Shown: positions 1-4,786, counted from the stretch's first letter. The stretch is 6,643 nt of DNA from Dehalococcoidia bacterium (GCA_030691805.1 JAUYDP010000403.1:1-6643), one strand, 5' to 3'. The notes: generated by a model from the letters alone, not told the origin. Made by a program: numbers and translations.

Positions 1-30
1 ATGGAATACAAGCCTCTTTCAGAGCGTGAA

Positions 31-64
31 TTCGTGTCTTTGTGACTTTGTGGCTGAGTAGTTA
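31..64 (+). repeat. 34-bp direct repeat, left copy
   Basis: This 34-bp stretch is repeated without mismatch at 278-311, and identity stops abruptly on both sides of both copies. Internally it is built of 8-bp units: TTCGTGTC, TTTGTGAC and TTTGTGGC occupy 31-54, followed by a tail ending in GTAGTTA. The left copy ends directly at the point where recognisable protein homology of the GxxExxY relic begins. It also contributes the in-frame TAA at 63-65 that closes the relic's frame upstream. The pair could be the ends of a small mobile or recombining unit, or two members of a dispersed repeat family; one window cannot decide. Confidence 0.9.
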
Positions 65-65
65 A

Positions 66-272
66 GATGGAATTATCTTTGACGAAGGATTGCGACTTGA
101 CGTGTTGGTTAGCGACCTTGTTATCTGTGAACTCGAAGCAGTTGATCATGTAAATCCTGTTTGGGAGGCTCAACTCCTCAGTCATCTGAAACTGACGGGT
201 ACACGACTTGGCTTTCTGATTAATTTCAACGTGCCGGTGATAACAAAGGGGATCAAACGATTTGTTGTCTGA
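66..272 (+). pseudogene. GxxExxY-family (PDDEXK_3) protein, C-terminal remnant
   Basis: Reading from GAT at 66 to the TGA at 270-272 gives 68 residues that resemble the C-terminal half of GxxExxY proteins (Pfam PDDEXK_3), small predicted nuclease-fold proteins of unknown role, usually about 125 residues. Recognisable parts are a DEGLRLDVLV segment, a strand ending ICELEAVD, then HVNPVWEAQLLSHLKLTG and GFLINFNVPV, which is the usual family ending. The N-terminal half with the GxxExxY signature is missing: an in-frame TAA at 63-65, inside the left 34-bp repeat, precedes the homology. A TTG at 90 could start a 60-residue product, but no Shine-Dalgarno sequence supports it. The family E-x-K of the PD-(D/E)xK site reads E-L-E here, so the catalytic lysine appears lost. 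I call it a decayed fragment. Family assignment rests on recognised motifs, not on a search. Confidence 0.75.
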
Positions 273-277
273 TTTCC

Positions 278-311
278 TTCGTGTCTTTGTGACTTTGTGG
301 CTGAGTAGTTA
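278..311 (+). repeat. 34-bp direct repeat, right copy
   Basis: This is the perfect second copy of the repeat at 31-64, starting five bases after the stop codon of the GxxExxY remnant. Together the copies bracket the remnant with a start-to-start distance of 247 bp. The same three 8-bp units are visible. No inverted terminal repeat or target-site duplication could be recognised outside the pair. Confidence 0.9.
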
Positions 312-577
312 CGCCAAGCTAACAAAAGATTCCCGAATCCGACAAGCCAGTGGAGGTGAACGAAAAGACGGGTTTTAGTTGTGGCTAATTCTCAACAGAT
401 GCCGAGGGATACGGGAATGCCCAATTGCCAGGGCTCTCCCTCGAAAGGCTCAAACGGATAACGGATACGACATCAAGCGCCGCAAACCAGGCTATGAGGC
501 GTGAATCCGTTATCCGTTCCTCTGATCCGCTATCCGTTGGGAATGGCCACACCCGGCAGCAATCTGGGTTCTAAGTA
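312..577. other. Gene-free region downstream of hisI
   Basis: No convincing coding frame is present on either strand. The stretch lies between the right 34-bp repeat and the hisI stop codon, so it separates two convergent units (the GxxExxY remnant on plus, hisI on minus). The only structure I see is the heptanucleotide repeat cluster at 453-538, annotated separately. No GC-rich hairpin followed by a T run, on either strand, marks a terminator for hisI. Confidence 0.6.
453..538. repeat. Heptanucleotide (ATCCGTT/AACGGAT) repeats, inverted and direct
   Basis: AACGGATAACGGAT at 453-466 is the exact reverse complement of ATCCGTTATCCGTT at 505-518, a 14-bp perfect inverted repeat with a 38-nt loop. 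A third copy at 525-538 (ATCCGCTATCCGTT) repeats the right arm in direct orientation with one mismatch. Each 14-mer is itself two 7-bp units. The long loop and lack of a T tract argue against an intrinsic terminator. It resembles the short tandem heptanucleotide repeats known from some bacterial intergenic regions, though I cannot assign a family. Confidence 0.8.
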
Positions 578-886
578 TTATCGGGAGAGTTGCCGGTAGA
601 AACAGGTGCGGTTTCCGGTATGGCAGGCCGGCCCCTGGGGGTCCACTCGGAGGAGCAGGGTATCCTGATCGCAGTCCACCAGCACTTCCTGAACGCGCAT
701 GATGCTGCCGGAGGTCGCGCCTTTGTGCCAAAGCTCCTGCCGGCTGCGGCTCCAGAACCATGCTTCCTTGCTGGTCAGCGTCTTCTCCAGAGACTCCGCG
801 TTCATATAGGCCATCATCAGGACCTCTCCGGTGGAGGCGTCCTGGACGATTGCCGGGATCAGACCGTTAGCGTCATACTTTACCAT
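578..886 (-). CDS. hisI: Phosphoribosyl-AMP cyclohydrolase
   Basis: HisI opens the purine ring of phosphoribosyl-AMP to give ProFAR, the third step of histidine biosynthesis, in the cytoplasm. The 102-residue product matches a single-domain HisI: LIPAIVQDASTGEVLMMAYM near the N-terminus, WFWSRSRQELWHKG at about residues 43-56, the metal site VDCDQD (Asp71, Cys72, Asp73, Asp75), and GPACHTGNRTCF, supplying Cys88 and Cys95 as further zinc ligands. No HisE (phosphoribosyl-ATP pyrophosphatase) domain is fused and none is seen nearby. The ATG at 886 has a good Shine-Dalgarno AGGGGA six bases upstream. It is the last gene of the leftward cluster, 48 nt after the RelE-like toxin gene, and is cut off from hisF by the toxin-antitoxin genes. 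It therefore probably depends on read-through or on the promoter at 1513-1541. Confidence 0.96.
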   Translation of the reverse strand: MVKYDANGLIPAIVQDASTGEVLMMAYMNAESLEKTLTSKEAWFWSRSRQELWHKGATSGSIMRVQEVLVDCDQDTLLLRVDPQGPACHTGNRTCFYRQLSR

Positions 887-934
887 GCTTTTCCCCTAAT
901 CGCTCTACCACATGAACACCCGCAAAGGTTTTCG

Positions 935-1192
935 TTATGGCTCCCTCAGCACATCGTGGGCGCCAATCCTTCGTAGGATAAGGGTATCGCGAGCCATCTG
1001 TAGCGTCATTCGATATCCGAGGGTGACCCGAGCTTCCCACATACCCTCAGCGCCGCGAATCTTTTTCAGGCGCAATGAAGGGTGGCGTGGGTTGTTGATT
1101 AGAAGAGCGAGCTGTTTGTCCACCCGTTCTTTGACTTCATCCGGCAGCCGGGCGTAGTCCCGGTCTAAGGGCCGGGTGGTTTGGACCTTCAC
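935..1192 (-). CDS. RelE/ParE-superfamily toxin
   Basis: The 85-residue protein has the RelE/ParE (plasmid stabilisation) fold pattern. It shows a positively charged N-terminus, a helical segment LPDEVKERVDKQLALLINNP (about residues 16-35), a basic stretch RLKKIRG, then WEARVTLGYRMTL and the C-terminal LILRRIGAHDVL typical of RelE-type translational toxins. Arg61 in the YRM motif, Arg74/Arg75 and His79 are candidates for RNA contacts or catalysis. Members cleave ribosome-bound mRNA (RelE) or poison gyrase (ParE); the sequence does not decide, although the C-terminus looks more RelE-like. Its start overlaps the end of the antitoxin gene by 4 nt (ATGA), showing translational coupling. Pairing with an AbrB-type rather than RelB-type antitoxin is a mixed combination. 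The toxin looks intact and full length. Confidence 0.88.
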   Translation of the reverse strand: MKVQTTRPLDRDYARLPDEVKERVDKQLALLINNPRHPSLRLKKIRGAEGMWEARVTLGYRMTLQMARDTLILRRIGAHDVLREP

Positions 1193-1467
1193 CTGCTCCG
1201 CAGATAACCAAGTAGATCGTCGCTGGATTCGAAGGGTGCAGACAGCTCGCCCCGGGCGATGGCCTCATCGGCATCCCGTTCACGCCCCTGCCACTCCCTG
1301 GTCCAGAACCAGGCCTGCTCCCGTGGGATGAGCTTCTGTGGCACCAGGTAGAGGGCCTCCCCCCGCACCTGCACCTCCAGGAAGTCGCCCGGTTCCAGGC
1401 CCAGATTCTCAAACGACTCCTGAGGAATAGTAATCTGGTGTTTGGGTCCGATGCGAGCCATGGCCAT
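1189..1467 (-). CDS. AbrB/MazE/SpoVT-type antitoxin
   Basis: The 92-residue protein begins with a swapped-hairpin AbrB/MazE/SpoVT DNA-binding domain: RIGPKHQITIPQESFENLGL followed by EPGDFLEVQVRGEALYLVPQK, about residues 5-45. The remaining half is charged and acidic (WQGRERDADEAIARGEL, SSDDLLGYL), as expected for the tail that wraps and neutralises the toxin. It precedes and overlaps the RelE-like toxin by 4 nt. Two ATGs lie close together (1467 and 1461). The first is taken because AGAGGA at 1478-1483 lies ten bases upstream, but the second is possible. A promoter and two small palindromes lie 37-75 bases upstream, consistent with autorepression by this protein, which is inferred from the family. 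Confidence 0.9.
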   Translation of the reverse strand: MAMARIGPKHQITIPQESFENLGLEPGDFLEVQVRGEALYLVPQKLIPREQAWFWTREWQGRERDADEAIARGELSAPFESSDDLLGYLRSR

Positions 1468-1503
1468 GTGTCACGTATCCTCTATGCCGTGTGTCTTACT
1501 TCC

Positions 1504-1522
1504 TTACTGTAAGCATATGCTA
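1504..1522. promoter_or_regulatory. Candidate operator: two adjoining palindromes
   Basis: CTTAC-T-GTAAG (1504-1514) and the perfect 10-bp palindrome AGCATATGCT (1513-1522) overlap by two bases. They cover the -10 element and predicted start of the promoter reading into the AbrB-RelE pair. CTTACT is repeated at 1495-1500. AbrB/MazE antitoxins typically bind symmetric AT-containing sites over their own promoter, so this is a plausible autoregulatory operator. The evidence is positional only. Confidence 0.5.
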
Positions 1523-1541
1523 CCGCTGCAAGCCTGTCAAT
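1513..1541 (-). promoter_or_regulatory. Sigma-70-type promoter of the AbrB-RelE operon
   Basis: On the minus strand a consensus -35 TTGACA (1536-1541) is followed after exactly 17 bp by TATGCT (1513-1518), four of six matches to the -10 consensus. Transcription would begin near 1506 and give a leader of about 40 nt containing AGAGGA before the antitoxin start at 1467. It is the only good promoter I find between hisF and hisI. It may therefore supply transcription of hisI, 48 nt beyond the toxin gene, as well as of the toxin-antitoxin pair. Confidence 0.65.
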
Positions 1542-1641
1542 GGCACGTCGTCTTCGCGGGCAATTTGGAGCATGGCTACCAGCCTGGTGGGTCTTTCGAA
1601 GTGCGTCTCGAACATGGCTGGGAAGCGGCCCTGCTGGCCTG
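1542..1641 (-). other. Undecoded stretch between hicA2 pseudogene and AbrB-RelE promoter
   Basis: No gene is recognised here. On the minus strand one frame reads RKTHQAGSHA, which echoes the HKTHQTGSHA active-site segment of the neighbouring hicA2 pseudogene. The underlying DNA (1573-1600) matches 1787-1814 at 24 of 28 positions. The flanks do not continue the resemblance in a way I can align. It may be the scrambled end of a further hicA copy or a small duplication. Confidence 0.35.
1573..1600. repeat. 28-bp imperfect direct repeat, copy 1
   Basis: This segment is 24/28 identical, without gaps, to 1787-1814 (copy 2, inside the hicA2 pseudogene), both starting TGGCT and sharing the 12-mer CTGGTGGGTCTT. 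In copy 2 the segment encodes the KTHQTGSHA region around the predicted catalytic histidine of HicA. Copy 1 keeps a similar peptide in one frame but lies in no intact gene. Confidence 0.6.
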
Positions 1642-1878
1642 CTACCTGATGAGCCCAGGCCGTCGTAGGTCTTCCTCCGTCCAGCCGGCATCAGCGATTA
1701 TCCTTCTTAACGTGCCGGTAGGGATGGTAGAACCGGGGGCGTGAATGGCCACCATCACCTTGCGGTCGCCCAGGCGGTAAGTGGCGTGGCTGCCAGTCTG
1801 GTGGGTCTTGTGAAATCCGTCCTTCTCAAGGGCGGCGGTGAGTTAGCGAGCGCTGACGTTGCGAAGCTGCGGGCTCAA
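1642..1878 (-). pseudogene. hicA: HicA-type toxin, disrupted by an internal stop (hicA2)
   Basis: Reading minus from TTG at 1878 to TAG at 1642-1644 gives 79 codons that follow the HicA pattern throughout: LRNVSAR, then ALEKDGFHKTHQTGSHATYR with the expected catalytic histidine at codon 31, HAPGSTIPTGTLRRII, and AGWTEEDLRRPGL. Codon 12 is TAA (1843-1845), in a position where relatives typically have Glu (RELxxAL), so one G-to-T change of GAA would explain it. There is no further frame disruption. The TTG overlaps the hicB2 stop codon by 4 nt (TTGA), matching the ATGA overlap in the hicB1-hicA1 pair, so TTG may be an original or a degraded start. No start codon lies between the stop and the catalytic histidine, so a functional restart is unlikely. 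Intact HicA is a small mRNA-cleaving toxin with a double-stranded-RNA-binding-like fold. A sequencing error at the stop is the main alternative. Confidence 0.85.
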
Positions 1879-2105
1879 AGAGTGACGGCAGCTACTGGGG
1901 CATCGATGACTTCTACGTCTGGCAGTAAAGCCTCTCCATACGCCATCATGTCTTCAAGGCAGCACCGAAGAGCATCCTGGATATAGGCCAGAGCCTCCTC
2001 TTTTGTGTTGCCCCAGGTGTAACAGGCCCGCAAGGTTGGGATGACCGCGTTCCAGCGGCCGTCCTCGTCCTGGCTTAGCTCCACTCGGAAAATATGCGAC
2101 TTCAT
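1875..2105 (-). CDS. hicB: HicB-like antitoxin (hicB2)
   Basis: This 76-residue protein has the HicB partial RNase H-like fold: FRVELSQDEDGRWNAVIPTL at the N-terminus, an ACYTWGNTKEEALAYIQDAL segment (about residues 27-46) and a short charged tail. HicB proteins bind and block HicA. There is no C-terminal ribbon-helix-helix or helix-turn-helix, so it probably cannot repress a promoter by itself. The ATG at 2105 is preceded by AGGGA seven bases upstream and lies 24 nt after hicA1. Its own partner, hicA2, overlaps its stop by 4 nt but carries a nonsense codon, so this antitoxin appears orphaned. It might still act on hicA1, although the two HicB sequences differ considerably. Confidence 0.87.
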   Translation of the reverse strand: MKSHIFRVELSQDEDGRWNAVIPTLRACYTWGNTKEEALAYIQDALRCCLEDMMAYGEALLPDVEVIDAPVAAVTL

Positions 2106-2129
2106 CGTTCGTTCCCTGCCAGTGAACTG

Positions 2130-2357
2130 CTACAGCAGTTCCTTGAATTCCTCGAGACTGAGTCCAGATTGTTTGATCAGCTTGGCGAGGGTCGTCTTCT
2201 TGACAGGCTTGTGGGCAGGAACAGTAATTTTGATGAGGCCTTCCCTTGTCCGCTTTTGCAGCCTGATGTGGCTGCCGCGCTGTCTAATCACGGTAAAGCC
2301 GGCCCTCTGAAGGGCGTTAACTACCTTGAGGTATGGGAGGCTCGGGGCCTCCGTCAT
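2130..2357 (-). CDS. hicA: HicA-type mRNA interferase toxin (hicA1)
   Basis: The 75-residue product has the full HicA (YcfA-like) signature: LPYLKVVNALQRAGFTVIRQRGSH with catalytic His30 in the G-S-H motif, a basic strand IRLQKR, ITVPAHKPVKKTTLAKLIKQ and a C-terminal helix LSLEEFKELL. HicA proteins are small basic RNases that cut mRNA independently of the ribosome and are held inactive by HicB. The start overlaps the hicB1 stop by 4 nt (ATGA), so translation is coupled to its antitoxin. Length and motifs are normal, and it appears to be the only intact HicA in the window. Confidence 0.93.
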   Translation of the reverse strand: MTEAPSLPYLKVVNALQRAGFTVIRQRGSHIRLQKRTREGLIKITVPAHKPVKKTTLAKLIKQSGLSLEEFKELL

Positions 2358-2557
2358 ACCGCGACTTCGCGAATGATCCGGCTCTCAGTGACGAACATCT
2401 CGTCGTCTACCGGCTCGAGGTAGAGTTCGATGGCCTCTTTTATGTTACAAAGCGCCTCTTCCTCTGTATCGCCCTCGCTGATACAACCAGGCAAGGAAGG
2501 CACATACACCGTGTACCCGCCCTCGTCCGAGGGCTCCAAAATCACTTGGACATTCAT
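2354..2557 (-). CDS. hicB: HicB-family antitoxin (hicB1)
   Basis: The 67-residue protein carries the classic short HicB/UPF0150 pattern: VILEPSDEGGYTVYVPSLPG (residues 5-24), CISEGDTEEEALCNIKEAI and an acidic C-terminus. This is the toxin-binding RNase H-like fold only; the C-terminal DNA-binding domain of longer HicB proteins is absent. The ATG at 2557 has a strong Shine-Dalgarno GGGAGGG (2563-2569) five bases upstream, immediately after the hisF stop. Only 13 nt separate it from hisF, leaving no room for a promoter in the gap, so it is probably co-transcribed with the his genes. It overlaps hicA1 by 4 nt, forming an antitoxin-first pair. Confidence 0.93.
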   Translation of the reverse strand: MNVQVILEPSDEGGYTVYVPSLPGCISEGDTEEEALCNIKEAIELYLEPVDDEMFVTESRIIREVAV

Positions 2558-2570
2558 CGCTACCCTCCCA

Positions 2571-3326
2571 TCACAGCCTGACCGGCACTCCCATTTTAGC
2601 CAGATAAACCTTGGCGTCCAGGATAGAGTGGGTGCCGTAGTGAAATATGCTGGCGGCTAGCACCGCATCGGCCTTGCCCAAGGCGATGGCATCATAAAGA
2701 TGGCCCAGGTTTCCGGCTCCACCCGAGGCTATGACCGGCACGGTCACCGCCTCGGAGACGGCTGCCGTCAAGACTAGCTCGTATCCGTCCTGGGTGCCGT
2801 CCCGGTCCATGCTGGTCAACAGTATCTCCCCCGCCCCCAGGTCCACCACCCGGCGCGCCCACTCCACCGCGTCCATCCCCGTGGGCTTGCGCCCGCCGTG
2901 GGTGTAAACTTCGTAATATGTACCGTTCCACTTGGCGTCTATAGCCACCACCACGCACTGGCTGCCGAAGCGCCTGGCCCCCAGGCTCACCACGTCCGGG
3001 TCCTGCACGGCGGCGGAGTTGATGGAGACCTTGTCCGCCCCCGCTTCCAACATGCGCCGCATGTCCTCCACCCGTCGCAGCCCGCCCCCCACAGTAAGCG
3101 GAATGAAGACCTCAGAGGCCGTGGCCGCCACTACCTCCACCATGGTGTCCCGCTCATCGGAGGATGCGGTGATATCCAGGAAGACCAGCTCGTCGGCGCC
3201 CTCCTGGTCGTAGAACGCGGCCAACTCCACCGGGTCTCCGGCGTCCCGTAGTCCCAGGAAGTTGATCCCTTTAACCACGCGGCCCCCGGTTACATCCAGG
3301 CAGGGGATGATTCGCTTGGTCAGCAT
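2571..3326 (-). CDS. hisF: Imidazole glycerol phosphate synthase, cyclase subunit
   Basis: HisF is a (beta-alpha)8 barrel that uses ammonia from HisH and PRFAR to form imidazole glycerol phosphate and AICAR. Starting at the ATG at 3326 gives 251 residues, normal for the family, with LTKRIIPCLDV at the N-terminus. That start places the two catalytic aspartates at positions 11 and 130 (VVAIDAK), matching the standard numbering. Other visible elements are the phosphate loops TVGGGL (78-83) and IASGGAG (199-205), DITASSDERDTM (51-62) and the MDRDGTQDGY loop (173-182). A longer frame opening at TTG 3371 would add 15 residues made of the upstream repeat and is rejected. No clear Shine-Dalgarno sequence precedes the ATG. 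It lies 79 nt after hisA, an unusually wide gap for this operon, and is followed directly by hicB1. Confidence 0.97.
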   Translation of the reverse strand: MLTKRIIPCLDVTGGRVVKGINFLGLRDAGDPVELAAFYDQEGADELVFLDITASSDERDTMVEVVAATASEVFIPLTVGGGLRRVEDMRRMLEAGADKVSINSAAVQDPDVVSLGARRFGSQCVVVAIDAKWNGTYYEVYTHGGRKPTGMDAVEWARRVVDLGAGEILLTSMDRDGTQDGYELVLTAAVSEAVTVPVIASGGAGNLGHLYDAIALGKADAVLAASIFHYGTHSILDAKVYLAKMGVPVRL

Positions 3327-3343
3327 GAGCAGGGTCCAGGACA

Positions 3344-3371
3344 GGAACAAGGAACGAGGAACAAAGAACAA
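3344..3371. repeat. Heptanucleotide tandem repeat between hisA and hisF
   Basis: Four 7-bp units stand head to tail: GGAACAA, GGAACGA, GGAACAA and AGAACAA, followed by purine-rich GGGAGAGGG. The array occupies the hisA-hisF gap, where neighbouring his genes otherwise overlap. It removes a normal ribosome-binding environment from just upstream of hisF. The last unit supplies a TTG (3369-3371, minus) in frame with hisF. The unit length equals that of the repeats at 453-538, although the sequence differs. Confidence 0.8.
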
Positions 3372-3405
3372 GGGAGAGGGCTAAGGGTCAGGGGTCCGGC
3401 GTCGC

Positions 3406-4128
3406 TCATCCCGCCAGGGCCTCCAGCGCCTTCCTCAATTCGATCCTTCCGGTATAAAGGGCCATGCCCACGATAGCCCCTTCGGCCCCCAACTTCTTCA
3501 GGCGTTGAAGATGGTCCAGGTCCGCGATTCCGCCGGAGGCGATAATGGGCAGCCCGGTCCTGGTAACCAGCCTGCTAATGGAATCGAAATCCGGCTCCGT
3601 CAGGGTGCCGTCTCGCTCTATCGCAGTGTAGATGAAACGTCTCGCTCCCAAGGCGATCATTTTGTCCACGTGTTCATCCACCGTTATCCGGCTGGTCTCT
3701 TTCCAGCCGTGGATGGCGATATACCCATCCTGAGCGTCTACGGCTATGGCAATGCAATCCGCGAAGTCCTGGCAAGCCGCCTCGACTACGTCCGGGTCGC
3801 GGACGGCAGCGGTCCCCAGGATTACGCGGTCTACTCCTGCGTCCAGCAGCTCAAGCACCGTCTCCAGGGTGCGCGCGCCGCCCCCAACCTGCACCGGGAT
3901 GGGGACTGCCGATACGATCTCTCGAATCAGCGCCAGGTTCTTCGGGCCGCCGCTGGCCGCCCCATCCAGGTCAACCAGATGTAAGCGATGGGCGCCCTCC
4001 CGACGCCACCGCTGGGCCATCTCCACCGGATCATCGCAAAACACCGTGGCCCTATCAAAGTCTCCCTGGTAAAGACGGACACACTTGCCGCCCTTGATGT
4101 CTATGGCAGGAATGAGGACAAAAGGCAT
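3406..4128 (-). CDS. hisA: ProFAR isomerase (HisA)
   Basis: HisA carries out the Amadori rearrangement of ProFAR to PRFAR, directly feeding HisF/HisH. The 240-residue (beta-alpha)8 barrel has LIPAIDIKGGKCVRL with the general base Asp10, LHLVDLDGA (49-57), QVGGGART (80-87), the catalytic acid Asp131 in IAVDAQDG, IERDGT (170-175) and the second phosphate loop IASGGI (196-201). The N- and C-terminal half-barrel symmetry typical of HisA/HisF is visible in the two glycine loops. A dual-substrate PriA role is not indicated but cannot be excluded from sequence alone. The ATG overlaps the hisH stop by one base (TAATG), indicating coupled translation, with GGGAGGG about 14 bases upstream. Confidence 0.97.
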   Translation of the reverse strand: MPFVLIPAIDIKGGKCVRLYQGDFDRATVFCDDPVEMAQRWRREGAHRLHLVDLDGAASGGPKNLALIREIVSAVPIPVQVGGGARTLETVLELLDAGVDRVILGTAAVRDPDVVEAACQDFADCIAIAVDAQDGYIAIHGWKETSRITVDEHVDKMIALGARRFIYTAIERDGTLTEPDFDSISRLVTRTGLPIIASGGIADLDHLQRLKKLGAEGAIVGMALYTGRIELRKALEALAG

Positions 4129-4772
4129 TATCCGGTGCGCCCTCCCAGACCGGCCGCCACGGGTACCAGGCCGGCCATCTGGCAGAAGTTATCGTAGACC
4201 CAGAGTCCTGTATCGCCGCTCTTCTCCGGGTGGAACTGTGTGCCCACCAGGTTGCCCCGCGCCACCACGCTAGGGAAAGTTAACCCGTACTCTGTCTCGC
4301 CGATGACGGTAGAGGTATCCCCTGGATCAACGTAATAGCTGTGGACGAAATAGAAGAAGGAGTCATCGGGGATCTTTTTCCAGAGGGGATGGTCACCGAT
4401 CTGTTTAACCCGATTCCAACCCATATGCGGCGTCTTGGGTCCCGGCGGCAGGCGGCGCACCGTGCCGGGGAGGACCCCAAGGCACTCGTGCCACCCCCCT
4501 TCTTCGCTAGCAGCGAAGAGAATCTGGAGACCCAGGCAGACCCCGAAGAAGGGCTTGTTTTGGGCCACCGCATCCCTCAGGGTATCAACCAGGCCAAACC
4601 TCCGGAGGTTTTCCATGGCATCGGCCGCCGCCCCAACGCCGGGTAATATTATGGCCTCTGCCTCTGCCACCGCCGCTGGATCGCTGGTGACCCGGGCCAT
4701 GTACCCCAGCTTCGCCAGGGCCTTGGCCACGCTGCGCAGGTTCCCTGCTCCGTAATCTACAATTGCAATCAA
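4128..4772 (-). CDS. hisH: Imidazole glycerol phosphate synthase, glutamine amidotransferase subunit
   Basis: HisH hydrolyses glutamine and passes ammonia through the HisF barrel. The 214-residue class I amidotransferase shows IVDYGAGNLRSV at the start, ILPGVGA (42-48), the nucleophile Cys79 in GVCLGLQ, PHMGWN (115-120), VHSYYVD (143-149) and the His181/Glu183 pair in FHPEKSG, so the triad is complete. Length is within the normal range. The start codon is TTG at 4770-4772: an in-frame TAA at 4788-4790 allows no upstream start, and homology begins right at the TTG. There is no Shine-Dalgarno sequence, and a perfect TATAAT lies just 14 bases before the TTG. The message may therefore be nearly leaderless. 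It is the first gene of the leftward cluster; hisG, D, C and B are not present here. Confidence 0.96.
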   Translation of the reverse strand: MIAIVDYGAGNLRSVAKALAKLGYMARVTSDPAAVAEAEAIILPGVGAAADAMENLRRFGLVDTLRDAVAQNKPFFGVCLGLQILFAASEEGGWHECLGVLPGTVRRLPPGPKTPHMGWNRVKQIGDHPLWKKIPDDSFFYFVHSYYVDPGDTSTVIGETEYGLTFPSVVARGNLVGTQFHPEKSGDTGLWVYDNFCQMAGLVPVAAGLGGRTG

Positions 4773-4786
4773 GGGTTTCTCAAAGG

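Noticed and set aside
31..311. The two 34-bp repeats as a CRISPR array
   Set aside because: There are only two copies, separated by 213 bp that encode a protein remnant; spacer length and number do not fit.
453..518. Inverted repeat as an intrinsic terminator for hisI
   Set aside because: The loop is 38 nt, the stem is not GC-rich and no T tract follows on either strand.
590..976. 128-residue plus-strand frame opposite hisI
   Set aside because: It is antisense to a well-supported hisI and extends over the toxin 3' end; no family resemblance.
1482..1691. 69-residue minus-strand frame as a real gene
   Set aside because: It begins out of frame inside the conserved 3' part of the hicA2 pseudogene and shows only the short KTHQAGSHA echo; no ribosome-binding site or domain.
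3327..3371. Fifteen-residue N-terminal extension of HisF from TTG 3371
   Set aside because: It is encoded by the heptamer repeat and gap, and the ATG at 3326 gives the canonical LTKRIIPCLD start with catalytic Asp11 and Asp130.
3505..3984. 159-residue plus-strand frame opposite hisA
   Set aside because: It lies fully inside hisA on the other strand, with low-complexity composition and no recognisable domain.
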